From the NCBI GenBank assembly GCA_046331175.1, contig JAXLRI010000005.1, positions 248,001 through 312,000 on the forward strand: DNA of 64,000 nucleotides, given 5' to 3'. Positions 28,517 to 37,754 of the stretch are shown one piece after another. The stretch is from JAWKIW01 sp046331175 (lineage in GTDB: Bacteria; Actinomycetota; Acidimicrobiia; Acidimicrobiales; Acidimicrobilacustridaceae). The position numbers were made by a program, and so were the translations under genes. Below the pieces are notes generated by a model. It saw only the letters and a list, made by a program, of their open reading frames with translations. It did no database searches and was not told the DNA's origin. Within the stretch, counting starts at the first letter, position 1. Each line of letters begins with the position of its first letter.

Positions 28517-29763
28517 GAACCGCCCTCCCGCAAGCGGGCGGCTCGCGCCCGGCACTCGTCGAGGATCTCGTCGTGGTCGGCCACGACCCGGTGGCGCATG
28601 ACCACCCGGCCGTCGACGACGGCCGTGTCGACGCAGGACCCGGTGGCCGCGTACACGAGGTTCGGCACGTGGTCGCCGACGCCCAGCTCGGGTGACCGAT
28701 CGTCGAGCAGCAGGAAGTCGGCCCGCTCGCCGACGGCGAGCGGCGATCCGGCGAGCAGGGCAGAGCGTTGGCCGGTGGCGATGGCCAACACGTCGGTGGC
28801 CGGCAGGATCGACGGGTCCTCGGCGGTGTGCTTGTGCAGCAGGGCCAGCACCTTCATGTCCTGGAACAGGTCGAGGCTGTTGTTCGAGGCCGCCCCGTCG
28901 GTGCCGAGTCCGATGGCCACGCCGAGGGCGGCCGCCTCGTCATAGGGGAAGGCCCGCCCGGTGGCCAGCTTCATGTTCGACACCGGGTTGGTCACGACCG
29001 TCGCGCCCCGGTCGGCCACGAGGGCCAGCTCGGCGGCGTCGAACCAGCAGCCGTGGGCGAGCAGGGCGTGGGGACCCAGCAACCCGAGGCCGTCGAGGTA
29101 GGGGACCGGTCGCTGCCCGTGGGCGGCGATGCAGTCCTCCACCTCCTTGCGGGTCTCGGAGAGGTGGATGTGCACCGGCACGTCCAGCTCGGCGGACTGC
29201 TCGGCGACCCAGCGCAGGTCGTCGGGCCCCACCGTGTACACGGCGTGCGGGCCGAAGCACGGCTCGATCAGCGGTCCCATCGATCCGACCTCGTCGATGG
29301 TGGCGAGCGCGTCGACCCGCAGGGCCTGCACGTCGGCCCCGGCATCGATGAGGACGCCCGAGATCGTGGCGCGGATGCCGGCGTCGCGGGCGGCGCGGGC
29401 GGCATCGACGGCGTGCCAGTACATGTCGAAGAAGTGCAGCGTCCCCGACCGCAGCATCTCGGCGGCGGCCAACCGGGTGCCCCAGTAGACGTCGTCGCCC
29501 TCGAGTCGGCCCTCGGCCGGCCAGATGCGGGTCTGCAGCCACTCCATCAGCGGCAGGTCGTCGCCGAAGCCCCGGAACAGCGTCATGGCGGCGTGGGTGT
29601 GGCCGTTCACCAGGCCGGGGGAGAGCGCCATGCCCTGGGCGTCGACGACCTCGTCGCCGTCGGCGGCGGTCACGTCGGCGCCGAGCCCGAGGATCAGGCC
29701 ATCGGCGCAGCGGAGGTTCACGGCGGTGCCGTCGAGGCGGGCATCGGTCACGGTCAGGGCCAT
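28513..29763 (-). CDS. mtaD: 5-methylthioadenosine/S-adenosylhomocysteine deaminase-like amidohydrolase
   Basis: 416 residues. Metal ligands and catalytic residues of the MtaD/SsnA/TrzA group are visible: NGHTHAAMTLFRGFGDDLPL, then HIHLSETRKEVEDC, LLAHGCWFD, and GLGTDGAASNNSLDLF. The enzymes deaminate methylthioadenosine, S-adenosylhomocysteine or related purines. ATG 29763 starts the conserved beta-sandwich; the enormous open frame continuing to 34014 is antisense to kinase and antiporter genes. A phosphorylase that could act on the product is encoded at 39939-40682. Confidence 0.85.
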   Translation of the reverse strand: MALTVTDARLDGTAVNLRCADGLILGLGADVTAADGDEVVDAQGMALSPGLVNGHTHAAMTLFRGFGDDLPLMEWLQTRIWPAEGRLEGDDVYWGTRLAAAEMLRSGTLHFFDMYWHAVDAARAARDAGIRATISGVLIDAGADVQALRVDALATIDEVGSMGPLIEPCFGPHAVYTVGPDDLRWVAEQSAELDVPVHIHLSETRKEVEDCIAAHGQRPVPYLDGLGLLGPHALLAHGCWFDAAELALVADRGATVVTNPVSNMKLATGRAFPYDEAAALGVAIGLGTDGAASNNSLDLFQDMKVLALLHKHTAEDPSILPATDVLAIATGQRSALLAGSPLAVGERADFLLLDDRSPELGVGDHVPNLVYAATGSCVDTAVVDGRVVMRHRVVADHDEILDECRARAARLREGGS

Positions 29764-29820
29764 GCCGCATGCTCGCACGACGGGCCGCCGGTCGTCCGGC
29801 TCGGGTGCGCGAAGGTCGCC

Positions 29821-29826
29821 TAAGGT
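29821..29826 (+). promoter_or_regulatory. -10 element TAAGGT of kinase gene
   Basis: TAAGGT with a short leader that contains GAGGGAGG, 6 bases before ATG 29857. Confidence 0.4.
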
Positions 29827-29856
29827 TGGGCGGGTCCACGCTGCACGAGGGAGGCG

Positions 29857-31764
29857 ATGAGCACCACCGGCGAGGGCGGCGAGGCCCACAAGCCCACCCC
29901 GGCTCCTGCCGTCGACCTCGGCCTCGAGGGCTACGACGGCTACGAGGAGATCGGTCGCGGCGGGTTCAGCGTGGTGTACCGCGCTCGCCAGCTGGCCTTC
30001 GACCGCACGGTGGCGATCAAGGTGATCTCGGGCGTGGTCGACGAGCAGACGCTGCTGCGCTTCGAGCGCGAGTGCCGAACCATGGGCTCGCTGTCGGGCC
30101 ATCCGAGCATCGTCACGGTCTTCGGCTCGGGGGTCCTCGCCAACGGCAACCCGTACCTGGTGATGGAGTACCTCGAGCGCGGCTCGCTCGCCGACCGCCT
30201 CGAGCGGGGCCCGCTGCCGTGGGACGAGGCGGCCGACGTGGCCGTGAAGATCGGTGGGGCGCTCCAGGCCGCCCACGACGCCGGCGTCCTGCACCGCGAC
30301 GTCAAGCCCGAGAACATCTTCGTGTCGAGCTACGGCGAGCCCAAGCTCGGCGACTTCGGCATCGCTCGGCTCGAGGGCGGTCCCAACACCCGGTCGGGCG
30401 TGATCACCGCCAGCGTCGCCCACGCTGCCCCCGAGATCCTCGACGGCAAGCGTCCCGACGAGGCCACCGACGTCTACTCGCTCGGTTCCACCGTGTACAC
30501 GTTGCTGGCCGGCGCCCCCGCCTTCTCGTCGGCCACCGACGAGTCGATCGTGCCGATGCTCGCCCGCATCGCCATCGAGCCGGTGCCCGATCTGCGGGGG
30601 CGGGGCGTGCCGGCGCCGATCTGCGAGGTGCTGGAGGCCTCGATGGCCAAGGATCCGGCCCTGCGGATCCGCACGGCGCGGGAGCTGGCCGAGCGCATGG
30701 AGGCCGCCCGTCACGCGGCCGCGGGGGCGCCGGCGGCCCCGCTCGGGTCGCCTGGCAACCTGACCACGGTGGTGACGCCGGCCACCGGCGATCCCGTTCC
30801 CGGCACCACGTCGGGCCCCGTCCCGCCGGCGTCGGTCCCCGGGGTCGACGCCGGATCGGTGCCGCCACCGGGTGCCGTCGCCGTGCCGGCCGCGTCGGCG
30901 CCTGCGCCGGGCGTGGACTCGGGACCGGTGCCACCGCCGGGCTACGTCGCCGTACCGCCCACCCCACCGCCGGGCTACGTCGCCGTGCCGGCCGCGTCGG
31001 CGCCGGGTGCCGTCGCCGTGCCGGCCGCGTCGGCGCCTGCGCCGGGCGTGGACTCGGGACCGGTGCCGCCGCCGGGCTACGTCGCCGTGCAGCCGCCGCC
31101 GGGGTACGTCGCCGTGCCGCCCGCCCCCGGCACCACCTCGGGACCGGTGCCACCCGCGGGACCCGGTGGTCGAGGGTCGTCGGGGTCGGGCAAGGTCGTG
31201 CTCATCGTGGTGGCCGTGGTGGCCCTGCTCGCCGTCCTCGGTGGCGGCGCCGCCGTCGTGGTCGGTCGAGGCGGTTCGACGACGACCGTGTCGTCCACGT
31301 CGTCGTCGGGCGTGGCGCCGACGGTCTCGACCCCGCCGTCGACCGGTGGGGTCCCGCCGTCGTCGGCGAACGGCGTCCGCAGCCTCGACCTCACCGTCGG
31401 CGACTGCTTCGACCACCCCGACCTGCAGGGCGTGATCGATGGTGCCGTGACCGAGGCCGAGCTGGTGACCCAGGTGAGCTGCGACCAGGCCCACCAGCTC
31501 GAGGTGATCGCCGTCCAGCGGCTGACCGCCTCGTCGGGGTCGCCCTACCCGGGGACCGACGCCGTCGCGAACCAGGCCCGCAGCGTCTGCGACCGGGCCT
31601 TCCAGAGCTATGTCGGCGTCCCCCTCGACCAGTCCACGCTCAGCGTGATCTTCGAGTACCCGTCGGCCGACGAGTGGGCCGGAGGCGAGCGCCGCGTCGT
31701 GTGCTCGGCCTACGCGCAGGACCTCTCCTCCTCGCCGGGTTCGGTCAAGGACAGCGGACGGTGA
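29857..31764 (+). CDS. Transmembrane Ser/Thr protein kinase with septum-formation-type sensor domain
   Basis: 635 residues. PknB-type kinase at 27-290: IGRGGFSVVYRARQ, AIKVIS, VLHRDVKPENIFVSS, LGDFGIARL and HAAPEIL are intact. Residues 300-445 are a Pro/Ala/Val linker with about six near-repeats of PPPGYVAV and GVDSGPVP. One membrane helix follows (447-470), then a Ser/Thr spacer and an outside domain of about 120 residues, LTVGDCFDHPD ... VSCDQAHQLEVIAV ... SVCDRAF ... RVVCSAY, the septum-formation-family pattern with paired cysteines. Senses an envelope signal; substrates unknown. Transcribed ahead of a cation/proton antiporter gene. Confidence 0.9.
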   Translation: MSTTGEGGEAHKPTPAPAVDLGLEGYDGYEEIGRGGFSVVYRARQLAFDRTVAIKVISGVVDEQTLLRFERECRTMGSLSGHPSIVTVFGSGVLANGNPYLVMEYLERGSLADRLERGPLPWDEAADVAVKIGGALQAAHDAGVLHRDVKPENIFVSSYGEPKLGDFGIARLEGGPNTRSGVITASVAHAAPEILDGKRPDEATDVYSLGSTVYTLLAGAPAFSSATDESIVPMLARIAIEPVPDLRGRGVPAPICEVLEASMAKDPALRIRTARELAERMEAARHAAAGAPAAPLGSPGNLTTVVTPATGDPVPGTTSGPVPPASVPGVDAGSVPPPGAVAVPAASAPAPGVDSGPVPPPGYVAVPPTPPPGYVAVPAASAPGAVAVPAASAPAPGVDSGPVPPPGYVAVQPPPGYVAVPPAPGTTSGPVPPAGPGGRGSSGSGKVVLIVVAVVALLAVLGGGAAVVVGRGGSTTTVSSTSSSGVAPTVSTPPSTGGVPPSSANGVRSLDLTVGDCFDHPDLQGVIDGAVTEAELVTQVSCDQAHQLEVIAVQRLTASSGSPYPGTDAVANQARSVCDRAFQSYVGVPLDQSTLSVIFEYPSADEWAGGERRVVCSAYAQDLSSSPGSVKDSGR

Positions 31765-31818
31765 GCAGATCGTGAACCCGCCGGGCGCAACGGGCCGTGC
31801 GCCGGAGGGTCGTCGCTG

Positions 31819-34047
31819 ATGGTGTTCGCCACCAGCGACGCCGAGCGGACCGCCGCGTTCGTCTTCCTCGACATCGCCCTCATCGTGGTGGTGGCCCGCC
31901 TCATGGGCGCCCTCTTCCGCCGCATCCGCCAACCGGCCGTGGTGGGCGAGATCATCGCCGGCATCCTGCTCGGACCGACCCTGCTCGGGGCCTTCCCGGG
32001 CCAGCTCGACGAGAAGCTGTTCCCGCTCGAGGCCCGCCCCTACCTGAAGGTGGTGGCCGAGCTCGGTCTCGTCATCTTCATGTTCATCGTCGGCCTCGAG
32101 CTCGATCTGGCGCTCATCCGCGGCAAGGAACGGGTGGCGGCCGTCATCTCGGCGACGTCGGTGGTGCTGCCCTTCGCCCTCGGGTTCGCGCTGGCGGTCG
32201 TGCTGTTCACCCAGCACGGCACCGTCCGGGGTGAGGAGGTGCGGTTCTTCCCGTTCGCCCTGTTCATCGGGGCCTCGATGGCGGTCACCGCCTTCCCGGT
32301 GCTGGCCCGCATCCTCACGGAGCGCGGGATGTACCGGACCGAGGTCGGCGCTCTCACCCTGGCCTGCGCCGCCGTCGACGACATCCTGGCGTGGAGCCTG
32401 CTCGCCCTGGTCGTGGCCGTGGTGGAGGCCACCAGCATCGCCACCCTGCCGATCATCCTCGGCTGGTCGCTGCTGTTCATCGGCTTCATGTTCCTGGTGG
32501 TCAAGCCGCAGCTGGCCAAGATGGTCCCGCGGTTCCGCGAGGCGGGGCGGCTGACCCCGGGGATCCTCTCGGTCGCGCTGGTCGGCATCCTGGTCTCGTC
32601 CTTCATCACCGCCGAGATCGGCATCCACGCCATCTTCGGGGCCTTCCTCTTCGGCGTGGTGATGCCCCGCGACGCCGAGCTCACGCACGCCATCCTCGAG
32701 CGGCTCGAGAGCGTCAGCGTCCTGCTGCTGCTGCCCGTCTTCTTCATCGTCACCGGCCTCAACGTGAACATCCGAGGCATCGGCCTCGTGGGCCTCGGCG
32801 AGCTGGTGCTGATCCTGCTCGTGGCGTGCACCGGCAAGTTCGTGGGCGCGGCGACCGCGGCCCGCGCGCAGGGGATCCCCGGTCGCAAGGCGTCGGCCAT
32901 CGGCATCCTGATGAACACGCGCGGCCTGACCGAGCTGGTCATCTTGAACATCGGCCTGGCCGCCGGCGTCCTCACCAACGAGCTGTTCACGCTGCTGGTG
33001 TGCATGGCCATCGTGACCACGGTGATGACCGAGCCCCTCCTGCGGCTCGCCTACCCCGATCGCCTCCTGCGTCGTGACATCGAGGAGGCCGAGCGGGCCG
33101 CGCTCGGTGCTGCCGACCGCGCCCGCGTGCTCGTCCCCATCGCCGACGCCGACGCCGCGCGCGAGGCGGTGGACGTGGCGGCGGCGCTGGCGCGGGCCGA
33201 GGACGGCGAGGTGGTGGTGTCCCGGTTCGTGGGCATGGACGCTCGGCTCGAGGTGGGCTCGGGCCTGGGCGGTGACCTGGTGGCCATGACGGCCTCGATG
33301 GAGGCCCTGCACCGGCTCACGGAGCGGGTCGAGGCCGCCGGCGGCGCCGCGGTCGCCCGGTCGCAGTTCTCCGCCGACCCCGACGGCGATGCCCTCGCCC
33401 AGGTGGATGCGGTCGACGCCGAGGTCGTGGTGGTCCCCGGCGCCCAGGGCGGCGGTGGGTCGGCGAGCGCCATCGCCCGCCTCCTCGCCGACGCCGACGC
33501 CGACGTCGCGGTGGTGCTCGGCAGCAGCCTCGACCCCGGTGCGGCCACCTCGCCGGATCTGGTGGTCGCGGCCGACGCTCCGGTGGTGGTGGTCGTCGAC
33601 GGGTCCGACAGCGCCGGCGCCGCGTGCTCGGTGGCGGGCCGCGTCGCCGCCGGGGCACGACGTCCGCTGCGGCTCGTCGGCTCGGCGCTCGGCGGGCGGT
33701 CGGGTCGCCGGTTCGCGGCGGCCGCCGCCGCCCTGCAGGCCCAGGGTCTGGTGGTGGCGATCGACACCGAGGCCGACGCCCACGTGGCCACCGTCGGCCG
33801 CGACGCCGCCCTCGTGGTGGTGCCCTTGGACGCTGGCGCCGACGCCGGAGAGCTGGTCGAAGGCCTCACCGGGCGGGCGCCCGTCGTCGCCGTGCGGGGT
33901 CGGGCCGAGCTGGCCCCGCTCCCCGCCGCCGACCGGCTCACCCAGCTGGCCGACCGCCTGGCCGCAGTACGACGCCCTGCCACGGCCGATCAGCCGGCGC
34001 CCGGCGCCGGCCACGAACCCGGCGCCGCCCCGGCCGCCCCGACCTGA
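31819..34047 (+). CDS. CPA2 cation/proton antiporter with C-terminal USP-like domains
   Basis: 742 residues. Residues 10-420 hold about 12 membrane segments of the Na+/H+ exchanger family: IRQPAVVGEIIAGILLGPTL, VVAELGLVIFMFIVGLEL, GASMAVTAFPVLARIL with the paired acidic site in AAVDDILAWSLLAL. Residues 425-740 are soluble, starting with RARVLVPIADADAAREAVDV, like tandem universal-stress-protein modules that regulate such transporters. Expected at the cytoplasmic membrane exchanging K+ or Na+ for H+. A second, shorter antiporter follows 39 nt later. Confidence 0.87.
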   Translation: MVFATSDAERTAAFVFLDIALIVVVARLMGALFRRIRQPAVVGEIIAGILLGPTLLGAFPGQLDEKLFPLEARPYLKVVAELGLVIFMFIVGLELDLALIRGKERVAAVISATSVVLPFALGFALAVVLFTQHGTVRGEEVRFFPFALFIGASMAVTAFPVLARILTERGMYRTEVGALTLACAAVDDILAWSLLALVVAVVEATSIATLPIILGWSLLFIGFMFLVVKPQLAKMVPRFREAGRLTPGILSVALVGILVSSFITAEIGIHAIFGAFLFGVVMPRDAELTHAILERLESVSVLLLLPVFFIVTGLNVNIRGIGLVGLGELVLILLVACTGKFVGAATAARAQGIPGRKASAIGILMNTRGLTELVILNIGLAAGVLTNELFTLLVCMAIVTTVMTEPLLRLAYPDRLLRRDIEEAERAALGAADRARVLVPIADADAAREAVDVAAALARAEDGEVVVSRFVGMDARLEVGSGLGGDLVAMTASMEALHRLTERVEAAGGAAVARSQFSADPDGDALAQVDAVDAEVVVVPGAQGGGGSASAIARLLADADADVAVVLGSSLDPGAATSPDLVVAADAPVVVVVDGSDSAGAACSVAGRVAAGARRPLRLVGSALGGRSGRRFAAAAAALQAQGLVVAIDTEADAHVATVGRDAALVVVPLDAGADAGELVEGLTGRAPVVAVRGRAELAPLPAADRLTQLADRLAAVRRPATADQPAPGAGHEPGAAPAAPT

Positions 34048-34086
34048 CCGTCCCCGTCACCCCCACCATCCGATCCGGAGGTCGCC

Positions 34087-35580
34087 ATGTCCCTGGTCGC
34101 CGCGGTCAGTCCGCTGCTGGCGCAGGCCGCACCCAACCCGGCGGCGGCCGCTCCGGCCACCGGCCTCAAGCCCGAGTTCGTGCTGGCGTTCGTCCTGCTC
34201 GACATCACGATCATCCTGATCGTCGCCCGCCTCCTGGGCGGGCTGTCGGTCCGGCTCGGTCAGCCCCGCGTGGTCGGTGAGATCGTCGCCGGCATCCTGC
34301 TCGGGCCGACGCTGCTCGGCCCGACGGTGTTCACGTGGACCAACCCGCCCACCTTCTTGCACTGCGACGTGTCGATGACGGCTCCGGGCTCGCCCGCCCA
34401 GCCGAGCATCACCGCCTGCTTGTTCCCGCAGCAGGCCAAGTCGGTGCTCGGGATCATCGGCCAGATCGCGCTCATCTTCTTCATGTTCCTCGTCGGCCTC
34501 GAGCTGCCGTGGCACCTGCTCAAGGGCAAGGGGCGGGGGATCGCGACGGTCTCCATCGGCGTCGTGGTCATCCCGGTGGCCCTGGCCTTCGTGATCGCGC
34601 CGCTGCTCTACGACCAGAAGTGGGTGGCCGGGTTCGGGACCGACAAGCAGCCGTCCCAGCTCGCCTTCACGTTGGTGGTCGGCGCCATGTTGGCGGTGAC
34701 CGCCTTCCCCGTGATGGCCCGCATCCTGCAGGAGAAGGGGTTGGCCACCTCCGTGATGGGATCGGTCGGCATCGCTGCCGCGGCGGTGGTCACCGTGCTC
34801 ATGTTCCTCATCGTGGCCGTGGCGGCCGGGGTGGCCGCCGACGCGCCCGCCGGCGACCAGGTGAAGCGGTTCGTCGGCGTCGTGGTGTTCATCGCCGCCC
34901 TGTTCCTGGTGGTCCGGCCGCTGCTCGAGCGCTCGATCGGCCGGCGCATCGAGGAGGCGGGATCGGTCGACGGCACGTCGTTCGCGGTGCTCGTGATCCT
35001 TGCCTTCGCCTGCGCCTACCTGGCCGACCGCATCGGCATCAACGTGATCCCGGGGGCGTTCCTCGCCGGCGCCGTCCTGCCCGCCCGCTCGATCCTGCAG
35101 CGCGACCTCTCGGCGAGGCTCGGCGACGTGACCATCATCGTGCTGCTCCCCATCTTCCTGGCCTTCTCGGGCCTGCAGACCGACTTCACCAAGCTGGGGT
35201 CGTCGTTCGTGGTGGGCATCGTCGTCTTCCTCGTGGCGGGCATCGTCTCCAAGTGGGGCGGCGGGGTCGTGTCGGGGCGCGTGGGAGGCATGAGCTGGGC
35301 CGAGGCGAACGTGCTCGGCATCCTCATGAACTGCCGTGGTCTGCTCGTGCTCGTGGTCGGCCTGATCGGGGTCAGCCTCAACGTGATCTCGGCCCAGCTG
35401 CAGGTGGCCGGCGTCCTCATGGCGCTGGTGACCACCGCCATGACCGGCCCGCTGTTCGACTGGGGCGCCCGGCGCCTGCCGCCCGAGGAGGAGGGACCGG
35501 CCGCGGAGGGGCTCGCCATCGACTCGTCGGGCTTCACCCAGCTGGAGGGCGCACCTGGCCCCGATGGCGACCCCGCCTGA
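34087..35580 (+). CDS. CPA2-family cation/proton antiporter
   Basis: 497 residues, about 12 membrane segments. Shared with the previous gene: LGQPRVVGEIVAGILLGPTL, LIFFMFLVGLELPWHLLKG and VGAMLAVTAFPVMARILQEK. The position equivalent to the paired acidic ion site reads IAAAAVVTVLMFLIVA, without Asp, so ion coupling may differ from its neighbour. An extra loop with two cysteines (LHCDVSMT; ITACLFPQQ) lies near residue 95-115. It lacks the soluble C-terminal domain. Tandem arrangement hints at functional pairing or a hetero-oligomer (inference). Confidence 0.85.
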   Translation: MSLVAAVSPLLAQAAPNPAAAAPATGLKPEFVLAFVLLDITIILIVARLLGGLSVRLGQPRVVGEIVAGILLGPTLLGPTVFTWTNPPTFLHCDVSMTAPGSPAQPSITACLFPQQAKSVLGIIGQIALIFFMFLVGLELPWHLLKGKGRGIATVSIGVVVIPVALAFVIAPLLYDQKWVAGFGTDKQPSQLAFTLVVGAMLAVTAFPVMARILQEKGLATSVMGSVGIAAAAVVTVLMFLIVAVAAGVAADAPAGDQVKRFVGVVVFIAALFLVVRPLLERSIGRRIEEAGSVDGTSFAVLVILAFACAYLADRIGINVIPGAFLAGAVLPARSILQRDLSARLGDVTIIVLLPIFLAFSGLQTDFTKLGSSFVVGIVVFLVAGIVSKWGGGVVSGRVGGMSWAEANVLGILMNCRGLLVLVVGLIGVSLNVISAQLQVAGVLMALVTTAMTGPLFDWGARRLPPEEEGPAAEGLAIDSSGFTQLEGAPGPDGDPA

Positions 35581-35654
35581 GGGCGGCCGCACCGCCGGCG
35601 CCAGGGCCTGCCTCCTGCGGCCAGGTCCGTGCCTTCGGCAGCCTCGGCGGGCGA

Positions 35655-36854
35655 TCAGCGCTGGTCGTGGGGCGACTCGAAGCGGAAGGCACGCTGGCCG
35701 AAGCTGGCGTGCTGCCCCGGCTCGAGGGCGACGGGCACGTCAGGGGTGAGGCGCTGCCACGTGCCCGTGGCCGCCATCCACACGAAGCTGCCGTTGGTGG
35801 AGCCGCGGTCGACGACGGTCACCCGCCACCCGTCGAGGCGGACCTCGGCGTGCACGCGGGACACGGTGCGGGCCGCGTCGTCGAGCAGCAGCGCGCGTGC
35901 GGCGCCGGATGCGATGCGCGGGTCGCCGTCGGGCTCGCGGCCCACCACGTAGTCCTGCTCGAGCGTGTAGGTGGCGCCGTCGTCGAACACGAGGAAGCCG
36001 AGTGACGGCCGGTCGCCCTCCACCAGGTTGTGGGTCTGGTGCACCATCGAGATGCCACAGTGGTCGCAGTAGTAGGCCTGCGGGTCGTTGAAGTGCCCTC
36101 GGCTGCAGAGGATGCCGAGGACCCGCGGCCGGGCCGGTGCCGGCGCGGCGCTGGCGACCGGCAACGGCGCGCGGGCGTCGTCGGGCTCGGCCTCGGCGTC
36201 GAGGAGCAGGACCGACGAGAAGGCCGGCGCGGCCGAGGCGGCGGCGTCGGCCGCCGAGGCAGGGGCGGGGGTCGGTGGAGGCGCGGGTTCGGCCACCGAC
36301 GGGGTGGGCACGGTCGACGGGGCCGCCGGTGCGTTGGCGCCCGCCGGCTCGGGCGGCGCGTCGGCCATGGGCGCCGGGGCGACCGTGGCCAGCTCGGGTC
36401 CGGCGACCAGGGCGGCGGCGGGCACGATGCCTGCGGCCAGGTCGAGGCGATCGTCGGCGACGGGGTCGACGCCCACCGATGCCACGGTGACCCGGGTGAA
36501 GGGAGTGGTGCGCACCTCGTCGAGCCACTGGTCGGCGGCCACGGCGCGGCGCTCGTCGCCGGCGTCGGTCCCGAACGTCACCTCCATGCCGTCGTGGGCC
36601 AGGACGCGCAGGCCGGCGACCGTGTCGGCCAGGACGGCGAACGGGGGCAGCGCCCGGCTCGCGCCCAAGGTGCGCAGCCGCTCGATCACCGCGCCGCCGT
36701 CGCCGGCGCCAGCACCGCCCGCTGTGCAGGCGTCGAGCACGGCGCCCGCGCCCTCGTCGTTGGCCAGCACCACCACCGCCAGCCCGGGGAGGCGGCCGAC
36801 GAGGCCCCGGCCGGGCACGGGGCGCAGGCGGAGGTCGGCGATGCGCGTGGTCAC
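35655..36854 (-). CDS. FHA-domain protein with zinc ribbon, kinase partner
   Basis: 399 residues. The N-terminal 130 residues form an unassigned alpha/beta domain (VVVLANDEGAGAVLDA). A long Ala/Pro linker follows, then a zinc-ribbon-like pair (CSRGH and YYCDHCG) and a C-terminal FHA domain with VVGREPDGD, TVSRVHAEVRLDGWRVTVVD and RGSTNGSFVW. FHA domains bind phosphothreonine, so this is probably the reader or substrate of the kinase encoded immediately upstream, with which it shares a GTGA stop/start overlap. Confidence 0.82.
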   Translation of the reverse strand: MTTRIADLRLRPVPGRGLVGRLPGLAVVVLANDEGAGAVLDACTAGGAGAGDGGAVIERLRTLGASRALPPFAVLADTVAGLRVLAHDGMEVTFGTDAGDERRAVAADQWLDEVRTTPFTRVTVASVGVDPVADDRLDLAAGIVPAAALVAGPELATVAPAPMADAPPEPAGANAPAAPSTVPTPSVAEPAPPPTPAPASAADAAASAAPAFSSVLLLDAEAEPDDARAPLPVASAAPAPARPRVLGILCSRGHFNDPQAYYCDHCGISMVHQTHNLVEGDRPSLGFLVFDDGATYTLEQDYVVGREPDGDPRIASGAARALLLDDAARTVSRVHAEVRLDGWRVTVVDRGSTNGSFVWMAATGTWQRLTPDVPVALEPGQHASFGQRAFRFESPHDQR

Positions 36855-37672
36855 GCCGTCGCTCCGGTGACGGGCAGCGCCTCGATGGCCTCGGCCACGA
36901 CCAGCGCGGTGGGGGGCCGGTTGGACGGCTCGGGGTCGATGCAGGCGGTCACGATCTGGGCGACGGCCGGGTCGAGGCCGGGGGCGACGGCGGGAGGCTG
37001 GGAGAGCACTCGTCGCAGGGCGAGCAGTGGGTCGCGATCGGGGAGGTCGCCGTGGATGCCCATGCCGGACACCGCGCGGTGCAGGGTGGCCCCCAGCGCG
37101 TAGATGTCGGTGGCGCGGGTGGCCGGCTCGCCGCGCACGATGGCCGGGTCGAGGTACTCGACCGCGGTGACCGACCCGACGCCGGTGGTGGTCTGACCCG
37201 GGTTGAGGATCTGGGCCAGGCCCAGGTCGGAGAGGTGGGCGCCCTCGTCGTGCAGGAGGATGTTGGCCGGCTTGATGTCGCGGTGGACCACACCGGCTTC
37301 GTGGAGGGCGTCGGCGGCCCGGGCGGCGTGGGCCACGGCCCGCAGCACCTCGGGTCGTTCCAGTGGACGGGCAGGCGCAGCCAGGGAGCCCAGCGGGTGG
37401 TAGGCCATGGCGTAGTAGAAGGTCCCGTCCTCCTGGCCGGCGTCGAAGAGGGCCACGAGGTACGGCGACCGCACGCTGGCGAAGAGCTTGAGCTCGCGGG
37501 TCGCCCGCCGGAAGGTGTCGTCGGTGGTGGGCCCCGACAGCACCTTCACCGCGACCAGCTCGTCGTCGATCGGCAGGCGAGGGGGTCGGCGGGCCACGTA
37601 GAACTCGCCGTAGTTGCCCTCGCCGATGGGGCGGACGAACTCGTAGTCGGCGATGCCGTTGCGTTGGGCCAC
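36851..37672 (-). CDS. Soluble Ser/Thr protein kinase
   Basis: 273 residues, essentially one kinase domain with no membrane helix or sensor. IGEGNYGEFYVARR (P-loop), VAVKVLSG (Lys), VVHRDIKPANILLHDEG (catalytic Asp) are complete. The magnesium motif reads SDLGLAQ, DLG in place of DFG, a tolerated variant. The activation loop holds TTTGVGSVTAVEYLDP. GTG start at 37672 after GGAG. It is the first gene of a two-gene unit with the FHA protein. Confidence 0.85.
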   Translation of the reverse strand: MAQRNGIADYEFVRPIGEGNYGEFYVARRPPRLPIDDELVAVKVLSGPTTDDTFRRATRELKLFASVRSPYLVALFDAGQEDGTFYYAMAYHPLGSLAAPARPLERPEVLRAVAHAARAADALHEAGVVHRDIKPANILLHDEGAHLSDLGLAQILNPGQTTTGVGSVTAVEYLDPAIVRGEPATRATDIYALGATLHRAVSGMGIHGDLPDRDPLLALRRVLSQPPAVAPGLDPAVAQIVTACIDPEPSNRPPTALVVAEAIEALPVTGATA

Positions 37673-37754
37673 GTGGTGCTCCGGTGCGGGATCGGGTGTC
37701 GGTTGCTGGATCGTCGCGCGAACGGCCGCCGCAGGTGGGCGGGTCCGCGTCGGC

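Noticed and set aside
28513..34014. 1833-codon open frame on the minus strand
   Set aside because: Only its last 416 codons (amidohydrolase) are real; the rest is antisense to kinase and antiporter genes with His/Arg/Gly-rich composition caused by high GC.
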